A program made the position numbers and the translations under genes. Shown one piece after another: positions 45,735 through 63,982 of a stretch of DNA of 64,000 bases. The notes under the pieces were generated by a model. That model was not told where the DNA came from, searched no databases, and saw only the letters and a list, made by a program, of their open reading frames with translations. Numbering within the stretch: the stretch's first letter is position 1; each line of letters opens with the position of its first letter. This DNA comes from Molossus alvarezi (Eukaryota; Chordata; Mammalia; Chiroptera; Molossidae): NCBI GenBank assembly GCA_037176705.1, contig CM073905.1, forward strand, positions 34,070,986 through 34,134,985, in the 5' to 3' direction.

Positions 45735-46150
45735 GAACCACACCTCCACTTCTTGTCCCGGTGTAGTCCCCTCTTCCTGAATCTCAGTTGGGCCTATGAC
45801 TTGCTGGAATCAGCAGAAGTGACGCTGTGAGAGTTCTGGGTGTAAGTCGTAAGAAGGCCTGGCCACTACTGTCTTATACTCTTGGGAGCTCTGAGCTGCC
45901 ATGTAAGAGGCCCAGTGACCTGCTGGCAAGGCCACGTGGCAAGATCACAGAGAGAAGCAGAGACCCGAGGATCATGTGCAGAGAGAGGGTCACCCAGTGT
46001 GTCAGCCAGCCTGCCAACCAGCAGGTGACACCAGCATGAGCAGAACAGCTCGGCTGGGCCCAGTGCGGACTGAAGAACAGTGAGGAACAAATAATCACCT
46101 TAAGCCGCTATGTTTTGGGGTGATTTGTCAGCAACAACTGAAAACCAAAA
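45735..46150 (+). mobile_element. MLT1-type LTR remnant, antisense in the PTPN11 3' UTR
   Basis: GAGCTGCCATGTAAGAGGCC, CTGGCAAGGCCACGTGGCAA and CCGCTATGTTTTGGGGTGAT follow MLT1 order on the plus strand. Confidence 0.7.
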
Positions 46151-47059
46151 CACTGGATGTCCACAGACGCATTTTTTCCAAATACAAGACAATACTCAAA
46201 TGACAATACGGCAAACATTTCCCCACCACAGCAGGCTGAATGGTCACTGGTCATCCGCTAAGAAAAAAGCATGCCTTTTTATCCTAAATTCCCATGATTT
46301 TTCCCCCATGATTTTTTAGTGGCAATGCAAAGGAAGAGTCAACTTCTGACAGTCTGGGGCACTGGCCTAATTATCATTTAGCCAAAGAAAGAAGCCATCA
46401 AAATGGATTACCCCCTACTGGATAAATGATAATAAACTAAACTGTTCTCACTACTACAGGATATTGTCACTTAATTTTCCCCAGTTTTCCTCTAACAAGT
46501 GTCCTATCACTCCCCACAAAGAGAGGAAAGAACTAAATTGGTTAAGGTTATAAAAAGAAAGAAAAAGGCCAATAACTAGGATTCAAATCACCACTATCTG
46601 CAAAGTATAGAGCACAATTTAACGGAGTCCTCGATTTAAAATAAAACTCTATAAAATATAACACTGTCTACATTGTAGAGATGATTTCTTGTCTGAGGAA
46701 ATGAGTAATTGGAAATAGGGTGCTGTTGAGTTAGAATACAGTGGTCTTCAAATGGTTTCAGATTCTGCTCATCAAAAGGGAGTCGACCACAACACAAGCC
46801 TTCGAGGTTCAAGTTCATTCTTCACATAAACTTTCTTGCACCTGTTCTTGATCTTTTCATGGGAACAGGTGAAGTCCACATCTGGGGAAGAAATAATTGA
46901 GAATTTTGAAGGAGCACATTTCTAAAAGTCTGGCAAGGCATTAAACTACTTAAAACGCAGATTTAAAGCTTTTATATATACTACTCATTGAAATGAGAAT
47001 TTTAACATAAAATACTGAAATTATGAGTTTCTAACTTATCATTAGAACATACATCACAG

Positions 47060-47312
47060 CCCTGGCCGGTTTGGCTCAGTGGTTAGAGTGTTGGTCTGCA
47101 GCCCAGAGAGATCCGGGTTTGGTTCCCGCTAAGGGCACGTACCTCAGTTGCAGTTTGTCCCCGGCCCTGGTTGGTCGTGTGGGTGGCAACTACTCGATGT
47201 GTCCCTTTCACGTCGATGTTTCTCTCTCCCTCTCTCTTCCTCTCTCTCCCTCCCACTCTATCTGAACAAAAAATGGAAAAATGTACTTGGGTGAGGATAA
47301 AAAAAAAAAAGA
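47060..47312 (+). mobile_element. VES SINE, group B, in PTPN11 intron 15
   Basis: Full length, antisense to the gene; a TSD is not clear. Confidence 0.92.
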
Positions 47313-47813
47313 GAGAGATCACTGTCTAAAACGGTGCTGACTGGCAGAAGATGGACAAGGGAGATGAATTTCCAGCAACAGAGCTGAAGGGACATGGAGT
47401 GGAGCCAGCTGGAGGCCCCAGCCGTCCAGCGCCCTATGTCACCCAGCCAGAGGCCACCTGGGATGAGAACTGAAGCATCCGACTCCAACCATCACGCTGC
47501 ATGTTTCCCAGATCCCTACAGATCATCCTTGGATGAACCGACTCGAATACAAATTGCCGGAACGATGATATGTGGCGCCCATCACCAATAGCAACCATTT
47601 CTCTACAGTAAGTGCTAACCCTGCCCTTCACAGCATTCACTCTGCATTTGGTTTTAATGCTTAATGAAATCTAAAATAAATCCAGCTTGGGAAAAAGGAG
47701 ACTGACTTGTATAACCCGACTGTGATACACGCTGCTGGAACAAATTATCCGCCTGCTTCAAAGTGCTCCAAAGGCTATCAACAATGAACCGATACAGCCC
47801 TTCTGTTAAATAC

Positions 47814-47843
47814 CTGTCTGTGCTGAAGTCTCGGCGGGTCTTC
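47814..47843 (-). other. PTPN11: PTPN11 exon 15, start of 3' UTR
   Basis: Thirty bases follow the TGA and end in ACTTCAGCACAGACAG before a gtattt donor. The human message has a closely similar stretch, which then continues with ATGTGGACTT. That is exactly the sequence found after the acceptor at 46882, and it fixes this small last intron (46882-47813). Confidence 0.85.
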
Positions 47844-47913
47844 TCATCTGAAGCTTTTCTGCTGCTGCAGCAGACCCACGTTTTCATAGACTCGAGCATT
47901 GTCTTCTCTCATC
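47844..47913 (-). CDS. PTPN11: PTPN11 exon 15 coding part (C-terminus with Tyr580, residues 571-593)
   Basis: This 70-bp coding part completes Glu571 and encodes MREDNARVYENVGLLQQQKS then FR and a TGA stop. Tyr580 in the YENV context, the second regulated tail tyrosine, is conserved. Asn576 and Leu586 replace Ser and Met of human SHP2 as I recall it. The acceptor is ctttcttttcag. The exon continues 30 bp past the stop to a donor at 47813 (ACAG then gtattt), as in the human gene, where the 3' UTR is split over two exons. Confidence 0.96.
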
Positions 47914-49062
47914 CTGAAAAGAAAGCCAGAGACGTTGGCAGAGATGCGGCCGTGCTGTTTCAGCTTACGTGACACTGGCGGGGCACACAGCACCTTCTCT
48001 GGGGACCGGCTATGGTGCAGGCATGGTCCTGCCCCAGGAGCCGGATTCCGGACAGGACCAGACACACACATACAGCAGTGTCATCATGCAGTTCAAGGGA
48101 AACGCGAGCCTCGAGCCCCTCTGCTCTCAGGGGTCCGGAGGCCAAAGTGAGCTGTTCTCCAGGCGGGCAGAGCAAGGGAGGCCCGCACGGCGAGGCCTCA
48201 GCCGGGCCTTGAAAGAGGCCGGGACGTGCTCACACAGAAAGGAATGCTTCTCGTCTCAAGCAGGACAGGAGTGGGCAAGAGTCCCGAGACGGGGACGTGG
48301 AAGCGCAGTCAGACCCCGAACTGGCTATGTTCAGGGGAACACCGAACATGAAGCTCGGTCGGGGGTGCAGGGCCCTGGGACGGACGCCCATGCGTCAGAA
48401 CCCAGGCTCTGTCTGCTGAGCCGGGAAGGAGAGCAGAGCAGGCCATCAGGACACAGAGCCCAGCAGCTCTGGGCACCAGCCCAAGGGGCAAGACAAAACA
48501 AGCAGAAGGGCTCAGGGCCCAGGGTGTCCTGGGTCTGTGCCCCACAAGGGAATGACGGGAACAGGGGGACAGAGAAGCCGTTAGTCACAGGCAGGCACTG
48601 GTGACGAGGGAGTCGTCAGAGACGAGTCTACGGGGCTGACACGGGGGAAAGTCTCTGGCACAGGCTCAGAGTCCTGACGTGCTGGTTCCACAGAGGATTA
48701 CTGCAGATGGCGCTTGAAGATACCCGCGTTCCCTGTCGGCCCGCCGGGAAGGGCACAGGCAGGCAGAGGGTGAGGCAGCATGGGGACAGCATACTTTTGC
48801 TGTGCAATTTCATTTCCATGTGAAATAGAAAGCAAATATAAATACAAGCCTCACCTATGTGATCTAAACTGTTTATAGAGGGTACTAAAGTCAGCATAGA
48901 TTTCAAAATTCACATCAGAAGCACAGAGAGAGAAAACTCTTGGGTGGTGAGGGGGAGCAAATGTTATACCAGAGAATGAGTAGAGTATACAGAAAATAAC
49001 TTAACAACTGCCATTCACATAATCAATGCAACCCATGTTTTCCTAACACGTTTTAGTTCAAA
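47914..49062. other. PTPN11 intron 14, GC-rich part
   Basis: 47980-48620 is GC-rich and opens several frames (up to 211 residues on the plus strand, antisense to the gene). It may be an old LINE (L2-like) remnant; no domain is seen. Confidence 0.45.
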
Positions 49063-49153
49063 CAAGGAGTCGGCAAAGTTTTTCTATAAAGAACCAGAGG
49101 GTAAATAATTTAGTCTCTGCAAACCATACAGAGTCTGTCATGTATTATTCTTG

Positions 49154-49189
<36 letters not shown>

Positions 49190-49279
49190 TTTGATAGCCC
49201 TCTAAAAACCATTCTCCAGCTGTATATAAATAGCCAATGGCCAGGATTTGGCCTGGGGCTGTAGTTTGCTGACTCCTGG
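49063..49279 (+). mobile_element. hAT-type MER element with a microsatellite inside
   Basis: Inverted ends AGGAGTCGGCAAAG and (reversed) AGGAGTCAGCAAAC. Same family as the piece at 32535-33291. The (GT)n run is inside. Confidence 0.75.
49156..49188 (+). repeat. (GT)n microsatellite
   Basis: Pure GT run in PTPN11 intron 14. Confidence 0.97.
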
Positions 49280-49657
49280 TTAAACCCCGAAGTAGATTTC
49301 TGTTGAGTGTGGACTGTGTTAACACATTCGTGGTCAATGTACTCACTTTCACTTAGCAAACAATCTTAATACATCAAAAGGGGATACACCTCTGCAGCAA
49401 ATCCCATGCCATGAAAAGAAAAATTAGATTCTTCTTAGAGATCCTCAACTGATGATCCTTCCGACGCCATATACTCCTAGCTGGTGCAGCAATCAGCCTG
49501 CAGTGTAGGTAGGTTAACACTTAGCCACTGGTACACTCCCGAACTGGTCGGCCAACAGCCCCACGAAAGGTGTGTGCTACAAAGATGGGCAGTGCTTGAA
49601 GCTTTGCTCTAGAACTAGGTTCAGGTGAAAAGAATTTCTTTCCTTCATTACTACTTA

Positions 49658-51552
<1,895 letters not shown>

Positions 51553-51566
51553 CCATCTAAATGTTT

Positions 51567-51786
51567 CTCTTTTTTTTTTTCCTTTATTGATTTTTAGAGA
51601 GAGAGGAAGGGAGAGGGTGAGAGAGAGAGAAACATCAATGAGAGAGAACATCGAGTGTCTGCCTCCTGCATGCCCCCCACTAGGGATCGGGCCCACAACC
51701 TGGGCATGTGCCCTGACTGGGAATCAAACCCACAACCTCTTGGTGCATGGGTCGACGCTCAACCACTGAGCCACACCGGCCGGGCA
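51567..51786 (-). mobile_element. VES SINE, group A, in PTPN11 intron 13
   Basis: CCATCTAAATGTTT and CCATCCAAATGTTT flank it. It is on the same strand as the gene. Confidence 0.94.
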
Positions 51787-51800
51787 CCATCCAAATGTTT

Positions 51801-53745
<1,945 letters not shown>

Positions 53746-53757
53746 AGAGAAAAGGCA

Positions 53758-54353
<596 letters not shown>

Positions 54354-54439
54354 CTATTAATATTAACAGAACCAATATATGCTCTTGGGAGTATTTATAA
54401 GACTGTCTATTTATATTGGAAAATATATTTGCTAAGAGC

Positions 54440-54610
54440 ACAGGGCTCTGGAGTCCGTCCAACCCGCACTGGGAGCCCAGCTTCTCCAGCACAGTGTGCC
54501 TGGGGCAAAGGCTCTTAACCTCCCTGATCCTTAGTTTTCTCATCTGTGAAAAAGGGATAAAAGTACACACCACATAGGGTTGTTGTGAGCTCAATAAGCG
54601 GTCTCTTTTA
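54440..54610 (+). mobile_element. MIR SINE, in PTPN11 intron 11
   Basis: CTTAGTTTTCTCATCTGTGA and CATAGGGTTGTTGTGAGCTC are MIR core and 3' part. Confidence 0.8.
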
Positions 54611-55639
<1,029 letters not shown>

Positions 55640-55655
55640 CTGGTTTTGATCTTTG

Positions 55656-56114
55656 GAGATCCTATGTGATCAAAGGAGCTGGCTGGCGCAGAAGCCCCTC
55701 CCACTCCATTTAAAGGGACTTTTCGGTTTCCCCGCTATCTCCTCCGCTATCTCCTCCTTCGGGTCTGGTTGAGCAGTCCTGGAGGCAACTCTTTGCCTCT
55801 GCCATGGAACCCAGATGTCTGCTGTGGCAATCTGTCCTCCAGGAAACTCCCACTGAATCAGCCCTCTCAATTATCAGCAGCGGGCACCGTCCCCAACTCT
55901 CCTCATCCATGTGCAGCTCAACCCAGGAGGCAACTGAGGCCTCTGGGACCTGGGGCTCTGCTCCCACCAGATCAGAAAACAGGTAATTCCCTCAAGTCAC
56001 TCGTTCCTCTTTGTCCTTTTGTACCCAGACCTCCTCCCCTCCCCTAGCCACACGCTTTTATTATAATAGCATGATGTTTGAAATTCCTGTTGAGTACAGA
56101 GTAGGTAAGAAAAA
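55656..56114. other. PTPN11 intron 10, part
   Basis: No repeat or exon recognised. Confidence 0.4.
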
Positions 56115-56275
56115 AGCCAGGCTTTGCAATCAGATGGCAGGATTTAGGCCCAAATCCCAGCATGCACACTCACTGCAGCGCCTGGACATCTCTGAGCCTC
56201 AATCGCTTCCTTTGCAAATAGGAATAATAATCTTTCTCACACAATACCACGGTGAGAATTAAACACACAGCCACT
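56115..56275 (+). mobile_element. MIR SINE
   Basis: GGCTTTGCAATCAGATGGCA and GCCTCAATCGCTTCCTTTGC. Confidence 0.75.
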
Positions 56276-56926
56276 GCTCTGCAGATGGGAGGAGACTCGG
56301 CACACGGGCCGCTCTGAGGACAGTGATCAGTAATAAAGGCCAACCATGATCCCAAGACTGCAAAGACCCAAAAGCATCACATGCAGGGTCCACCCAGGTC
56401 AGGTTACTGAGCAGCACTATTCTTCGTTACATCTTCCTCCTATATATCTGGAGACGATCCAAGCTAAGTGACAATTTAAAGGGGGACTTTAAAACAAGGA
56501 CAGTAACTAGACCAGTGTCCACAACCACTGACCTTTAGGACAGCTGAGGAATCTGAACCACAGTTAAGATCTTTGCTTGAATTATGTGCATTTAATTTGC
56601 TGACATCACAAAAAAAAGAATTTTCTGGATTATTGGTGAGTTAAAACTCAAGGGGCAACAGTCACAGGAAGGACAGTCGGGAAATGACAGAGACCCAGCC
56701 CACTGCCCATCCATGCTCCTTCGTCACTGAGGTCTCTGACCCAACTCCTTCTTCCCAGGCAATTAGAAGGTTTAAATGAGATCATGTAATGTGTTCTAGA
56801 AAGGCAGAAAATGTGTGACCAGCAATTCTGGAGCAATGACGGGTCCCGTGTCACCTGCAGCAGGTGCAATCCAGTAACCCAAACGCCAACATGCCCCGTA
56901 CCTGCTACTCAAAAACCTCTCATAAC
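56276..56926. other. PTPN11 intron 10, part
   Basis: No repeat or exon recognised. Confidence 0.4.
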
Positions 56927-56937
56927 AAGAAGGTGGA

Positions 56938-57228
56938 GCCCTGGTCAGTTTTGCTCAGTGGTTAGAGCGTCAGCCCGCAGACCAATGAGTCACGGGTTTG
57001 AATCCAGCCAAAGGCATGTACCTCAGTCGCAGTTCGTCCCTGACCCTGGTTGGGTTGTGCGGGAGGAAGCCAGTTGATGTGGCTCTATCATGTCGATGTT
57101 TCTCTCTGTCTCTCTCTCTCTCTGCCTCTCTCTCTCTCACTGTCTCTCTCTCTCTCTCTCTCCCTCTCTCCCATTCTATCTGATGATAAACAGAAAGGTA
57201 TCCTCGGGTGAGGAATAAATATAAAAAA
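56938..57228 (+). mobile_element. VES SINE, group B, expanded CT run
   Basis: AAGAAGGTGGA at 56927-56937 and 57229-57239. The internal CT-rich segment is about 80 bp, longer than in other copies. Confidence 0.92.
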
Positions 57229-57320
57229 AAGAAGGTGGACAGTTTATCACTAAAACTGAAGAAGAATCTACCTGGTAACAAGAAGATGGAGAGTTTATCA
57301 CTAAAATGGAAGAAAACCCC
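57229..57320 (+). repeat. 51-bp tandem duplication
   Basis: AAGAAGGTGGACAGTTTATC at 57229 and AAGAAGATGGAGAGTTTATC at 57280 begin two similar units. Confidence 0.8.
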
Positions 57321-58356
57321 ATCCGGAATCTTTGTCTGATGTCCTCTAAATCTCTCATATTTCTGCTTGACAGCTACATTTTTCCAGCTCCTCTGTCTCT
57401 GAGATAGTTTGAACCTCCACTCTCTCCCAGCAGCAGAACTGCACCCCCACTGACATAAGAAGTCCCAGCATCCCACCCTAAACCACAACCTCAGAGGCTT
57501 TCAGCTCACTGTACCCTGCAGCCCCCGCTCCCCTCATCCCGCTCAGATTGCAACACTCTCCCGACAGTCACTCTCCACACACCACTATTTCCCTGCATCG
57601 TGACCCCAGGGAAAGCCCCAGCCTGGACAGACCCAACCACCCACTTTCTCTGTTTGTACAGGAGGAAGAGTAGTGTCCATGGAGAAAAATCACACAACCT
57701 GGTGACAGTATCACTAACTACTCATGTCTGCGACCTCGCCTGGGCACTCAGCGCTGCCCAGGAATTAACTGGATTTCTTGACCTTTCTACACAATTACTA
57801 TTTCATACTTTCCCCACTTAACTCCAGTATTTCGTTTCTTCTTATTCCCTTTGAGTATCCATTGATGGCCCTCCTCATGCTGATACAACATGCAGAGGAA
57901 ATCCATTCCAGCTCCCCCACCTGCACTGGGGGCCCATTCTCTGTCCCTCCCGTTGTCTCAGGAGCACTACCCTCTATTGATCAAAACCTATCCATCCACA
58001 ATGTTCTGGATCCCAACTCCCCTCCTCATCCAATCTCCATCCCTGCCACCCGGGCATCTGCCCTTTGATATCCAAAGGTATTCCAATCTTCGCATGTCCA
58101 GAAAGTTCTTCTTGGTCCTCCTTCCCTCCTCAAATCCACACTACCCATCACGTTTAACACCACTCTCACCCCTGTCCACACCATTACCAAATCGCGCCAT
58201 CACATCCTACTCCCCAGTAACCTCCCCTCTACGTCCATCGCCCCTGCCACCTCTCGGCGACCTCCTACCCACACAGTTCCTGCCCTACCATCTGTACATC
58301 TTCCAGCTTTTCTGACTTTGCCACAGCTCCCCTGTCCACTCGGGCTCAGAACCATA
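57321..58356. other. PTPN11 intron 10, C/T-rich stretch
   Basis: About 900 bp of pyrimidine-rich sequence. A 141-residue plus frame (57890-58315) is composition-driven. It could be a very old repeat; family unknown. Confidence 0.4.
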
Positions 58357-58371
58357 AGTAAGATGTCTTTA

Positions 58372-58620
58372 TTTATTTATTTATCCTCACCTGAGGAGAT
58401 TTTTGCATTTATCTTCAGGCAGAGTGGGAGGGAGAAAGGGAGGGAGAAAGAGAGAGAAACACTGATGTGAGAGAGACACATCGAGTGGTTGCCACCCACT
58501 CGACCCCAACCTGGGCCGGGGACAAACTGCAACCAAGGTACGTGCCCTTAGCGGACACTGAACCCGGGACTCTCTGGTCTGCAGGCCGATGCTCTAACCA
58601 CTGAGAAAACCAGCCAGGGC
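58372..58620 (-). mobile_element. VES SINE, group B, minus strand
   Basis: Perfect TSD AGTAAGATGTCTTTA at 58357-58371 and 58621-58635. The reversed A box is damaged (CACTGAGAAAACC). Confidence 0.93.
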
Positions 58621-58635
58621 AGTAAGATGTCTTTA

Positions 58636-59129
58636 AATCCCTCCCCCAATAATAGCCAAACGATCCCCTCACCCTGCGGACTTCACGCCAAGGCATCTCT
58701 CACATCCATGGCTTTTCTTCCAGAGTTTTCTCTGGCATTTTAACAAAAAGTACATTCCCAAAGACAGGAAGAAGTGAAAAACAAATAAAACTGCTGGAGT
58801 CTTTGGGATGCGCGAAGAGGAGGCCATCAGACCTAGACCATGGCAGAGGCCCCTGAACAGGCCTCCCGGCCATCAGAATCACCCCATCCCAGCCCCTCTC
58901 CCTACTGCCCCCCGCTGTCAGCACCTTCCTGGCACTTGAATCTGTGCGTGTTCACCTGGGTCGAGAACCGTCACAGGTTCTATGGCAACTGATAAATAAA
59001 GTTCACATTTGTCAACATGGTGGTAAGACTCATCCCGACTTGGTCCCAAGCTGTCAACACAAGTCTATCCTCTACATTCCCCACAAATCCCACTTCCCCG
59101 CGGTCTGCACTTCAGTACCGGGCTCACAG
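58636..59129. other. PTPN11 intron 10, part
   Basis: No repeat or exon recognised. Confidence 0.4.
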
Positions 59130-60050
<921 letters not shown>

Positions 60051-60269
60051 CTAAACCAGCAGAAAGCAACGTTCAAGTCTCGCTTAACGACCCCTAACGT
60101 GGAGAGTGGCCTAACACTTAACTGTTGACGTCCACAGAAAAGGGAAGGAGAGCTCGGATGGGAAGCAGGTGCCCGGAGAACCAGGGAGAAGGGGAAAGAA
60201 AAGGCCACCTGTGCGGAGTTGTCCGATCCAACACGCAGGTCAAAGGAAAGTCAATGCTTGTTTAATTGT

Positions 60270-60566
60270 TATCTTTTTTTTGGTTAATCCTCACCCAAGT
60301 ATATTTTTCCATTGTTTTTTAGAGAGAGTGGAAGGAAGGGAGAGAGGGGAGAGAAGAGAAAGAAAGAAAGAGAGAGAGAGAGAAAGAGACAGAGAGAGTA
60401 ACATGGGTGTGCAAGAGACACATCGATTGGTTGCCTCCCACATGACCCCGACCGGGGCTGGGGACCAAACATGCAACCCAGGTACTTGCCCTTGACCAAG
60501 AATTGAACCCTCGACCCTTGGGTCTACTGGCCGAAACGCTAACCACTGAGCCAAACAGACCAGGGC
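60270..60566 (-). mobile_element. VES SINE, group B-related, with GA expansion, PTPN11 intron 9
   Basis: Reversed tail ATCCTCACCCAAGTATATTT, an expanded GA run and the reversed head CTGAGCCAAACAGACCAGGG. It is diverged and its TSD is weak. Confidence 0.9.
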
Positions 60567-62424
60567 GTGTTTATTTCATTCTAAAGAATCAAAGATGCAG
60601 AGAGGGAATGACTATGTTGAGGGTGCCGCCTAGCACCCACTGAGCTATGAAGCCTGGAGATCTGCCGGTCGCTCCACAGGGGAGGCAAGCGAGGACTCTG
60701 GAGGTGGATGGGCGCCCCACCAGCCAGCCCGTCTGGTTCCTTTCCACCCCAGCGTAGGAGGGCTCCGTGCCTTATCTAACCCAAGTGTGAATACCTCCAG
60801 CTCAGAAAGGCAGCCGACGGGGTTTTGAACCAGCTGCTTTTTCTATATCCAGATCCGTCTGCTACCTACTGCGCGTCCCGCCGCTCAACCGGGGGCCTGC
60901 GAGCGCCCAGCCTGCCAGGGCTGCTGGCTTCCCAGCAGGCAGACGGGGAAATACGGCACCAAGAAAATCACTTTCTGCCAAAGAGGAAGACGTGCCGCTC
61001 GGTGAGCGATGTGTCTGTATAGATGTGGTGACGTGTCCTGGGCAAAGACTGATTTTGTGTTTTGGTTTTTTTCTGGGTGTGGTCACCGATACCACTCCCT
61101 TTCCACAACCAGACAAATAAAAAAAAGTCCTTGCATAATAGAAAGATGGAGAAATTCCCAGTTATAAAAATAGAAATGAAAAAGCAGCTGGCTAGCCCCA
61201 CGGTCAAAGGTCAACTGAAAAGACGGCAGGAGCACGGTTCAACAGAAGAGTCTAATGGGTGGCGCGACATTTTTGCTGCGCACAGCTTGGGGTCTTTTAT
61301 TTTTTATTATTTTGAATTCAGCTTTCCCTCCAGTGTTTTATAGATCCAAATACCCTGTGACAGACTTGATACAATTTTTCCCCCAATAAACACTTTTAAT
61401 ATTAATTGTACTCAAGGCTGTTACTAGCTTGTCAATTCTGAGGACTGCTGTCGCTCAAGAGAACACACAATCAAATCACAACTCTGACAGCATTTTAGCT
61501 GTAAAACAGCTGTAAAACACTGCAGCCGGCCTCCCACTTTTCCCAGCTCTGATGTCAAATTCTAAACTGTGAGGTCTAATGCTTTAGTTTTTAAATTGAA
61601 GCCCAGGGATCAAAAGGAATCCAGTCTGGTCTTACTCTACGTGGGCGGCGAGAAGGGATGAGCTGAGAGAGCAGGGTGTCAGAAGGCCTGTGGAGAGAAT
61701 AAAAGCCCCAGTCACCCTCTCCACCCACAGAGCGAAGAGGAAGAATGGGAAGGCAGGCACAGACTGGGTTAAGGCGGCAAGGAGGGGACAGAGCGACCTG
61801 GCCCAGTATCTGTCTGTTCTAGGAGCTTCTGGCAGCTCTTCTGAAAGAGACCAATCCTGATTCCTGTCTTCACAGCCCCCGAGTCCTCTGAGAAACAGGT
61901 GTCCTCCTATGACCATCATCGGACAACTCTCAGGACAGGGGGTTCGGCCTCCTTTCCATACTTAAGGCAGGGGACACTCACCTGAAGCGGAAACTATGAA
62001 GACGTTTAACTCATCCATTAATTCAAGAACAACTAATGTTACCGCAGGACACCTGTTTCACGATGACTAGATCAGGCCTCAGAGGCATTCAGAAGCTTAT
62101 CAACCACCAGTACAACAGTGACGATCTTATCAAATCACACTGCCCCTCACAACTATGAGAAAATTACAACAAGAGGGCTCAAATCCAAAAGCACCTACCT
62201 GTCTTAGGTTTAACTTATAAGTATGACCGCTGCATTCCATGCAACTTTTATATAAACCAACTCAAGTATATCTAAAAATGTACTTTGCCTAGAACACAAA
62301 CAAAAACACAGAATTTTTCCATATTAAGAAACCTGTGTGGACAGACTCACTTTGGGATACACACAGAGCTATCACTCAATGAGATCTGTCTCCTTCTCTA
62401 TAAGGGCAGATGCTACCATTTCTA
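60567..62424. other. PTPN11 intron 9, repeat-poor part
   Basis: About 1.9 kb without a recognised repeat or exon. Confidence 0.45.
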
Positions 62425-62830
62425 ACACTTGAGTATCGTGCAGAGTGTGGGGAGATGGCTACTAGGTCTCTGCAGCTGGGGGGTGCGCACTGGGACAGCC
62501 ACTCCGGAAGGCAACTTGGCAGAACCTACACAGATTTATTACAACACCCACACCCTGTGACCTAGCACTTGACATCTATCCCAGAGAAACACTGGCCACA
62601 CAGACACAAAAGCAAGAACAAGACTGCTCACTTCAGCACTGTTTATAAAAGCAAACACTGAAACACTTACATGCCCAGTGCATAATGGTTACATAAATGA
62701 TGGTACATACATACCATGAAGTATCATGCAATTACTAAGAGATAGACAACATGTAGTAACAGAAGTTAGAACATGTATTTAGTGGGAAAAAAATACCAAG
62801 ATGCAATTTTTCATACAGTATTTTTCAGAA
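62425..62830 (+). mobile_element. Old LINE-1 (L1M) fragment
   Basis: TGACCTAGCACTTGACATCT, TTCAGCACTGTTTATAAAAG and CATACCATGAAGTATCATGC in L1 order. Confidence 0.75.
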
Positions 62831-63189
62831 ACTAGTGCTATATACTTCTATAGGTACGTACATGTATGTACAGACATATATATGTAAATGTAGGTATGCA
62901 GTGCCTACAGCAATGCCTTTAATACATGTACATATGTAAATGCCAAGAAGAGAGTATAGGAGAATACACATCAAACAGGGTTTATGTTGGAGGAGGGGAC
63001 TAAAATGGGTGGACGAGAGATGGTGACAAAGGCAACTTTAATCTTAACTTGAATACTCATATGAATATATTGTTCAGATAATTCAAATTAATTTTCAAAT
63101 GCCTAAAAGTCACACACAGTACAGTTATAAGATCAGTGAAATCACTGTTGATTTATTAGTGCTCTAATCACCTGCAAGTACTAGACAGG

Positions 63190-63712
63190 CCTTCTCACAC
63201 TCCCTGTTTGACCACTACTTCTGGGAAAAATGGAATAACAGGGCTGGATGTACCCTCCCACCTTAAACAACTGGAAAACTGGGAAAATGAATCGGCACAC
63301 ACGTAACAGGATTAGTAACAAGGACATTAAAACAGTTGTTATAAATTGTTCTACACATTCAAAAGGTTAGAGAATGATACACATGAAAACATAGTAAAAA
63401 GGCTGTAATCAAACACCTGGAGATGAAAAGGACAATGTCTGAAGGAAAAATACACCAAACAGGACGAACAGACTACACACTGCAGAAGAAAAGATGAATT
63501 TAAAAACATGTAGAGAAAGAAACTATCCAAAATGAAACACAGAAGCAAAACAAGAGAAATATGTGTGTAGCTGGAGTTCCAGGACAGGATGAGGTGGAGT
63601 ACATATCTGAAGAAATAATAAACATTGTCCAAATTTGAAAAAACAAACATAAATCCACAGATAAGAAAACTACACCAAGGCATGTCATCATCAAATTTCT
63701 TCAACATCCTTT
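63190..63712 (+). mobile_element. L1M/HAL1-like remnant
   Basis: CTGAAGAAATAATAAACATT, CCAAATTTGAAAAAACAAAC and CAAGGCATGTCATCATCAAA fit the ORF1-ORF2 junction of old L1 or HAL1. Confidence 0.5.
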
Positions 63713-63805
63713 TTCTAGAGGATCCGTTAGCTTAAGCTTAACCTGTTTATTCAATTCTTAACATGGTCAACCTGACATGAGCAATAATTTTTAAATATTT
63801 TATCA

Positions 63806-63982
<177 letters not shown>

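Larger units (their letters stand above)
42955..46881 (-). other. PTPN11: PTPN11 terminal exon 16, 3' UTR
   Basis: The exon starts with ATGTGGACTTCACC after the acceptor aatttcttccccag. The first 400 bp read on the minus strand resemble the human PTPN11 3' UTR I remember. The 3' end is placed just beyond an AATAAA at 42972-42977. The region is AT-rich at its far end and free of VES SINEs, unlike everything on either side. It contains an old LTR-like segment at about 45735-46150. Upstream AATAAA motifs at 44748-44753 and 43424-43429 could give shorter messages. The start is well supported; the exact end is an inference. Confidence 0.75.

Noticed and set aside
47969..48604. 211-residue plus frame inside PTPN11 intron 14
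   Set aside because: GC-rich, antisense to the gene, overlapping frames on both strands and no motif; more likely an old repeat.
57890..58315. 141-residue plus frame in PTPN11 intron 10
   Set aside because: Pro/Ser/Leu-rich from a C/T-rich tract; no motif.
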